From assembly GCA_947650285.1 (NCBI GenBank), contig CANTFL010001332.1:806001-870000 (forward strand): DNA of 64,000 bases, in the 5' to 3' direction. The notes beneath the pieces were generated by a model, which was not told where the DNA came from, did not search any database, and saw only the letters and a list, made by a program, of their open reading frames with translations. The translations under genes and the position numbers were made by a program. Of this stretch, positions 57,862 to 64,000 are shown one piece after another (position 1 is the stretch's first letter; each line of letters begins with the position of its first letter). Origin of the DNA: Hyaloperonospora brassicae. Its lineage: Eukaryota > Oomycota > Peronosporomycetes > Peronosporales > Peronosporaceae.

Positions 57862-58082
57862 TTATAGGTACACTACCACCCTTTGATACGTACACACACC
57901 CTGGAATAGAGGTCCCTCCTATAGTCCCGTAACCCTCCCTAACTAGGTACTGCACATATATACATAAAAATGCCATATGAATATTCTTTGCTTTGTACAC
58001 ACCTCTACGTGATACAGGTCTATTTTTTGTTAGTTCAAAGCCTTACGCATCAAATCCTCTCTCATTATCTCGCACACTTCCC
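57862..58082 (+). repeat. Left terminal inverted repeat
   Basis: Pairs with 59116-59336. It contains CCCGTAACCCTCCCTAAC and GCATCAAATCCTCTCTC, both found as exact complements in the right copy. Confidence 0.85.
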
Positions 58083-59115
58083 TACACTACCGTTTTATTC
58101 TATTTTTAAAGCGTTATAACATCGTCAACAAGGCCTGAGATACGAGCAGCAATTCAGCCGCACGGCTGCGTGAGCTTCCGCGGCGAGAAGTAAAGAGGCG
58201 CAGCATGCGACCTGCGCGTTGCTCTTTTCATTGTCGTACCCGCCATCTGTTCATTAGTGGTGCTGTACGAGTTCCTCTGTTTTATAAAGTACATTGCCTG
58301 CACGACCGCAGGAGATTGTTTTGTTGCTGAGCATAGCGGCAGGTGCGCACGGACGACAACGCAGCACCTGTCATATTTTTGTCGCAGCCACTCAAAGCTA
58401 ATCGGTAATCGTCAATGGACGTCGTACGACCGTTCTAATGGCCAATTATAGCGACTCCTCCGGGTCCAGGTGTACCATGTACGTATTGAGGTACTTTGTT
58501 CTGTATGACTACGACCTTTATATAATTATTGATGTCTTTTTGTGGATCGAAATGCGTCTTTTACCTGCTTAGGTGCTCGGAGTCGCTGCGGCCGATCTTT
58601 GATAGTGCATCAGAGCCGAGCACTCACAAGATTAGCATTTACAATCAGATTCATCCTGCAATAAACAGGCGCTCGTGCGCCGAAGTGTTTTGTGAGCACA
58701 TTAGAAAAGACAAATGTTACCGCGCACAACTTGTGTCGTCTCATATAAACGCTATTAATGCGACGTTTGTTCATTAAGAAAAGTGGTATATTTAATTGGG
58801 GGCGGCTTTTGGCTCACATGCTGCCTCTGATGTGTTTGTGAATAATCGAATGCGGTGTTAATTCCCACTGCTGCACGAAACAAGACGGAAATGCTGTCAT
58901 GGACGATCATTTCTGCCTGAAATTTGACTCTCACATATATTTTGTCCGCACTAGAGACGAGAAGATCATCGTGCATTGGGTATTTATCAAGAATCTAATC
59001 ACCACCATTTCAATTTATTTAGAGTCCACAAACCATTTGACGGTTCACGGTATGAATGACCAGCATTTGAATTATATATAAAAAGACGGAAATGGTATTA
59101 GTAGGGCTACCTATA

Positions 59116-59336
59116 GGGAAGTGTACGAGATAATGAGAGAGGATTTGATGCGTAAGGCTTTGTACTAACAAAAAATAGGCCTGTACTACGGAGGGGTGTG
59201 TACAAAGCAAAGAATATTCATATGGCGTTTTTATGTATATATATGCGGTACCTAGTTAGGGAGGGTTACGGGACAATAGGAGGGACCTCTATTTCAGGGT
59301 GTGTGTACGTATCAAAATTTGGGTGTGTACCTATAA
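59116..59336 (-). repeat. Right terminal inverted repeat
   Basis: Reverse complement of 57862-58082 with about 20 or fewer differences by eye. It ends GTGTACCTATAA. Confidence 0.85.
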
Positions 59337-59639
59337 ACCTTTTTGATCAAATGTAGCTGTATTGTTGTTATAGCTAGTCGTATATCCATTTTATGAATAA
59401 AAATTGAGCTATTGCTGCATACCGCGAAGGTATGTTTACTCGAAAGGGAGCTTTCCACGCTGTAGAGCTTTCTTTTCTCGTTCTACTCAGCACATGCGAC
59501 AGATCTTCCTCATTGTCCAGTATTTATGGCCTCATAATGAAACAACAAGGACGGGAGGTTCGGATGCTGCTGTAATGATGCTAAGGTAGTCTACCTATCC
59601 TGAAATAAGTAGGTATACCATCGAGCAACAATTTTTGCA

Positions 59640-60068
59640 TACCTTACAGCTAATAAAGGCGAGTCTGGACGCTTCTCTTCAGCTGCGGTTTCATCCTAAT
59701 GCTTCTTGTCCAGCGAAACTGTACTGCCCGTCATTCCACGCAGACTCTCGCCGCGCGCGACGTTGTCCTTGCTAAGATTATCAGCAGCAGAATCTGCAAT
59801 GACAGCCGTCAAAGTCGTGGGAGCAGCACTCTTCAAGATAATTAAGAAACACGCGATTGAGAATCATACCTTTAGGCGAATAAGCTTGACCGGATACGCG
59901 ATGGTATTGATACTTGTTGCGCTCGGAAAGTGGAGAAGGTACAGCGCGGTGGAAGGAGAAGGTAGAGTCGGTCGTTTTTTTGATAAGACACACTTATTGT
60001 GGAACGTAAAATCAAGGCTGACGAGACATTTGTACCTCCTTATATGCTGGTGTACACGGCACCACTGA
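59640..60068 (+). CDS. Unrecognised open frame, possible gene remnant
   Basis: From 59706 (a TTG, not an ATG) about 120 codons are open to 60068. The stretch is GC-richer than its surroundings and the translation has a plausible mix, with an Ala/Val-rich helix (SAMTAVKVVGAALFKIIKK) and YAMVLILVALGKWRRY. I see no start codon, signal peptide or family motif. It may be a fragment of a host gene or of a mobile element. The opposite strand also has a 70-codon frame. Confidence 0.2.
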
Positions 60069-61054
60069 CGGTATCGATCTTGTGATCGGTGCCCGAAGCA
60101 TTTAAACAGTGGACTTGTCGATTGTATACAATTTCTGTCGGAATGAGAAGCAACATCGATCTTCGACGGAGACTAATGCATATGGCACATTCTTCGGCCG
60201 ACCTCAATGCAACAGAAATCCTAAATTGGAGATAAGCTTCCGCTGACGATGTCACTGATCAATTTTTTCGTCATGCCTAGTTTGACGTGGTGATTAGTGG
60301 CGACATTATCCACTGAAGCAGATCCATTGCAGAAAATATTTAATAGGTGAGACAAGCCAGCTGTAGCACAGTGGAAAGTTGCTGTAGCTCTTGACGAGCC
60401 GTAAAAACCTTCCACTTTATAGTTGCATCTGGTTAAAACGCGAAGAAGAAGTATTTTATCGGATACATGACACAGTATGTAGCGCGTAAAAGATTTCTCC
60501 TCTCTCAGTCGTTGAAACATCGATGCTGCTATTTTTACATGAATTTATACGTTTAGGCAAAAGAATACTAAAGGCACGCACATTTCGTCGATGCTAACGT
60601 GCCTGCGTAGCAACTGCATAGGCCCGATTAGATCGCCACTAGTATCCAGAAAAAGCGGAAGGAGCTGGAAAATAGCTTGGACCACGTCCTCTTCCGCTAA
60701 ATACGGTGCAACATATGATAATCTACTGCAGCTTCGATGCAGCGGCCGAATGACATGCGTCCAGTCTTATATCTGTCCACAGCGTCCTCTCCTCCACAAT
60801 GTCGTATCGCAACGTCAGTGCCTACCTGAGTTAGACCAAACATGCACGGCTGTCATTCGCCGGTCTCCCAAGCAAGCTCATGCTTCGACTTTGATATATA
60901 ATACGGCAATTGCGCTGTTGTGTGGAAGCGTTAGAAAATCGACAAAGAACGACATCGGTAAGGCCAGATTTCGCCAACTGATTTTGTAATGAGGCACCGA
61001 CAAATACATACTGTTTTGCAAGTACGTAGTTCCTTTTTCATGACAACAGTTAGG
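60069..61054. other. Stretch without a supported gene
   Basis: A frame of 132 codons (60591-60989, +) and one of 99 codons (60221-60520, -) are open. Neither resembles a known protein and their residue mix (many Cys, Ser, Arg) looks like chance. GC is somewhat higher than in the AT-rich flank. Confidence 0.35.
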
Positions 61055-61416
61055 TCAGTGACGTTGTATGTATCACACAAATAGAGAGGAAGGTAATCGA
61101 CTTAGTTTAGGCTCTAGTCGAGGTAAAATCAAAACTGTAATTTAATATAAATCAAGTCCTATACCTCTTGTTCTTTGTTTGTCTTGACTTAATTACAATA
61201 ATATAACTAAACTGTATGATGACGTCTAGTCACCACTCATTTTGCGCGTCTAGACGCGAATAATAAGTTGATATTTTCACATCAACCAATTGGTGGACAT
61301 TTCGGTCATCCCAACATTATCATCATGCTCTGTGATATTGTTTAAAGAAATATTAATATTCTTTATTGTCATTTTAGCGTTGATGACAATATCATGTAAC
61401 GGGCTAGTGACAACTA
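61055..61416 (-). repeat. Decayed LTR of the Gypsy-B family, reverse orientation
   Basis: Blocks match the reverse complement of the Gypsy-B LTR in order. These are CTTGACTTAATTAC, then AATATAACT, then GACGTCTAGTCACCACTCATT, then CACATCAACCAATTGG, then TGTGATATTGTTTAAAGAA, then AATATTCTTTATTGTCA, then CATGTAACGGGCT near 61394-61407. No internal Gypsy-B sequence lies on either side, so this is probably a solo LTR or an isolated fragment. No target duplication could be identified. Confidence 0.85.
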
Positions 61417-64000
61417 ATGCGCAGTGCAATCAAGTCGCCCGAGCTCAATGATTGTTCTGATTACAAAAGCATCGGCATTCAATTTGCATGACCATGTGCG
61501 ATCTAGTCGATTGTTTTTGCAGCATTGATTGGATTGCGCGTGGCCATGTAGAGATGCATTCTTTTGTCGATGCTGCTATATGTGTCTTAAAAACTCGTCC
61601 AACTCGTACCTGAATGATAATTTAGAGAAAATCATCGTTGTCACTTTACGCTGCAAATTCCTGCCGTCGCCACTTTTGTGGTGGTTCGACGTGCGTCAAG
61701 ATCAGATCGTCGATGGTTTTAGCTCTTATACAAGACCAGGTAATAGTTGTAGATACCGATGGTCAGGGCGAAGATGCTGCCAGACGCTTTACAATCGATT
61801 AAAGAGACAAACTTTTGTTAGAAGTAAGGAACTATTCGTCACGATACAAACTAACACATAGATACCTATTGAGGAGATGCCTGGAAGCAAGAACTGGCGA
61901 CAATTAAGGTGGAATCGAGCAGGTTATCGCAGAGAATGTCGGTCGGGCATTAAGACAAAACAATTGACGAATAAACAGCGCTTTCGCCGAACGGAAGCAA
62001 AAATATGTTTATGATCACCAATTTAATATGATCATTGCAACCGAATTATATTCTTTCACTTTCTCAATAGAGCAACTTCATCTATGAAATATAAGAATAG
62101 CCAATTTTCTTTTACCAGTGCATAAAACATTGCAACTAGACCTTGTGCCGCTGCGTATCGGGGCCAGTGCTATAGTCAAACATAAATAACCAGCGGATTT
62201 TAAGCCACGATCGACACCTCGTGCAGAGGAGCTACTTGGATACATCAAAAAAGAACATAAAGATTCAAGTTGTGATCGAATACAAGGAAGCCTTGCTGAT
62301 ACGAAGAGATGACGCGCTTCCATATTTAGATATTGGACCAAAGCTATCTTAATTGATCACCTCGTTTGACGTATATTTCATGATCTGCAATATAACGATG
62401 ATGGCGTGGGAGTCTGACGTCAACATGCCTGAAAAAACCAGACGACTTGGTAGCATAAGTGCGGATTAGTTACCGCTTAATATATTTTGAATTTCTATTA
62501 GTCCAGGGCACATATAAAGACATTTAGACACCACAAATATTTACAATAGAGTGGACGTATATATTTTGCTCGATTACTGGCAATTATTGTACGTGCTGAT
62601 CTTGCGTTCCATGACACTCGCAACACCTTTGACCTTGAGGCCTGAATGCCACCCGATGCTCAGATAAATTATATAACTTACTATAATTGGAGTTATTTTG
62701 CGCTGGGAGTTGATTTATTTTGCAGAATATCCTAAAAGAGAGGCCGTTGCTAGTTGTACCCATACTTCATGCGTATTACTAGTACTTATGATGGCGATTT
62801 TATTATATATTAATTTAGTTTCGTGATCGGCACATGGAACATTATCGATTATTATAAGTATAGGTGGACGACCAAAAATAACGAAGATCTCATTCAGCGT
62901 ATGCAACACTCGTTTTAATCTACACTATCGTCTTGTGCACCTGTTTAAAAATTTTGGAGGCTTTCTTAGTTAACAAATAAAAGTGTGAGCGACTTGAGTA
63001 CTGTTCTTTGCTGAACTCGCAGTATTTGATAAGTTCATTTATGACAAAAATTACACATAAATATCCGATAAACACAAGTGTCTTCGGTTTCGTTCGCAAC
63101 GATCGCACTTCGAATCAGGCCTAATGACGATAACACAGATCGGAACGCGTAGACCATACGAATTCAATATTTCTATCGCGACGACCATACAGTAAAATTT
63201 TCGTTTTGATACATTTTGCGTTCTTCGTGCATACAACACTCGCAGATAGCTTCAAACGAAATGGTCTTGTTTTAAATACATGGACGTGTGTAAAGAATTT
63301 ATGCGTATATTGTCTACAAATTTTAAACGTAGCTGATATGAAATAGACACATTTCTGGTATTCTAAGTACGGACATTGACACCAGAGCACAAAACGCGAA
63401 TCGATGCGAGGTATAACTTATGATGTTCTCTTCGATATCATTTCACATTAACATACACTTTGTATACATTAAATATGAATAGAAGTATTTGCAATTGAAA
63501 CCTGATGTACTAAATTTCTCGCAAAGATTACATCACTAAAAATTGCATATAAATAAATGGGAATGTATTAATTACTTACCAAAATATGAAACAAATACAG
63601 AAATTATACCATAGAACGCAATTAAAAAAAGGTTGTTTACCATACGCAAAATCATACACCCTTATAAGATTGAAAACACTGTCTATCTCGGTAATATAGA
63701 TCTACTGCCACGTGGCAAACTGTTGACGTACCACTTCTTCTTCCGTTTGCTGGCAACACATCAGCACTTGAGATTTTGCGCCTGTCATGCGGAAAGCGAC
63801 GACGAGAAGCAGCAAACTAGCAGCTTTTATTAAAAAAAGGAGTTACAGAAACAAAAGCGACACCATTTAAGCTGTATTTGAGTACAATCGACATTGGAAC
63901 CGGCCGTATAGTGTTGTTTTAAGTAATGAGTGACGTTACAAAGCCGTGTGTGCCCACAAGATGACTTTTTGTTCGTGGTGTCGCTATTCTTTTCACAAAC
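61417..64000. other. AT-rich right end without identifiable genes
   Basis: Open frames reach only 110 codons (61529-61861, +) and have no recognisable content. About 62207-62310 reads smoothly on the plus strand (RAEELLGYIKKEHKDSSCD) and could be an eroded exon or transposon fragment, but it is too short to assign. Confidence 0.4.

Larger units (their letters stand above)
57862..59336. mobile_element. DNA-transposon-like element with 221-bp terminal inverted repeats
   Basis: The sequence from TTATAGGTACAC at 57862 to about 58082 is repeated inverted at about 59116-59336. The two copies are aligned without net gaps and, by eye, are about 90% identical or better. The interior (about 1 kb) has GC-richer patches and frames of 60-82 codons, but no transposase motif I recognise. 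Outer bases are compatible with a TA target duplication (TA on both sides of TAGGTAC...GTACCTA), which would suggest a Tc1/mariner-type or other TA-targeting family. The absence of a clear transposase suggests a non-autonomous copy. Confidence 0.7.

Noticed and set aside
60591..60989. 132-codon frame as a gene
   Set aside because: The composition (many Cys, Ser and Arg, no ordered motif) and the lack of a supported start suggest a chance open frame.

Overview
The window looks like a repeat-rich, gene-poor stretch of a eukaryotic genome, most likely an oomycete (Peronosporales, the Phytophthora/downy mildew group). That call rests on the wording of the Ty3/gypsy polyproteins (RT stretches such as SPYSSPTFCV and SYFDDVFVHSRA, and integrase followed by a chromodomain), which I recall from Phytophthora-type elements. 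It is an inference from recall, not a search result. I see no bacterial operons, no rRNA or tRNA and no CRISPR array, and no host gene I can name.

Layout. About 1-1049 is unassigned AT-rich flank. Positions 1050-36008 form one giant inverted repeat. The left arm is 1050-22171, the right arm 22881-36008, and the unique spacer between them 22172-22880. Each arm is about 13.1 kb once a later 7,990-bp insertion in the left arm is discounted. By eye the arms are well over 99% identical. Both arms carry the same decayed Ty3/gypsy element, called Gypsy-A here (4368-12022 on +; 25035-32690 on -). Only the left arm carries a second, younger element, Gypsy-B (13628-21617, +), with 393/391-bp LTRs and a 5-bp target duplication. 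The right arm preserves its empty target site at 23430-23434.

Gypsy-B has an intact gag, a protease and RT/RNase H, but its integrase is broken by frameshifts and a stop, so it should not be autonomous. Gag and protease are linked by a textbook -1 frameshift signal: heptamer A AAA AAT, 9-nt spacer, 8-bp stem. Its most striking feature is that the whole element, LTRs, coding and non-coding alike, is tiled with short perfect hairpins (8-13 bp stems, small loops) a few tens of bases apart. Gypsy-A lacks this. Both families also carry a reading frame on the opposite strand, starting just inside the 3' LTR and running back across the chromodomain and integrase tail. In Gypsy-A this antisense frame stays in register for about 1 kb with only four stops.

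Positions 36009-64000 are AT-rich and hold ancient relics. A degraded RT-to-integrase copy of the Gypsy-B family starts about 100 bp from the palindrome edge (36123-39420). A weak protease/RT-like remnant lies at about 44850-45580. A DNA-transposon-like element with 221-bp terminal inverted repeats spans 57862-59336. A decayed Gypsy-B-type LTR in reverse orientation lies at about 61055-61416. The rest holds no gene I can support.
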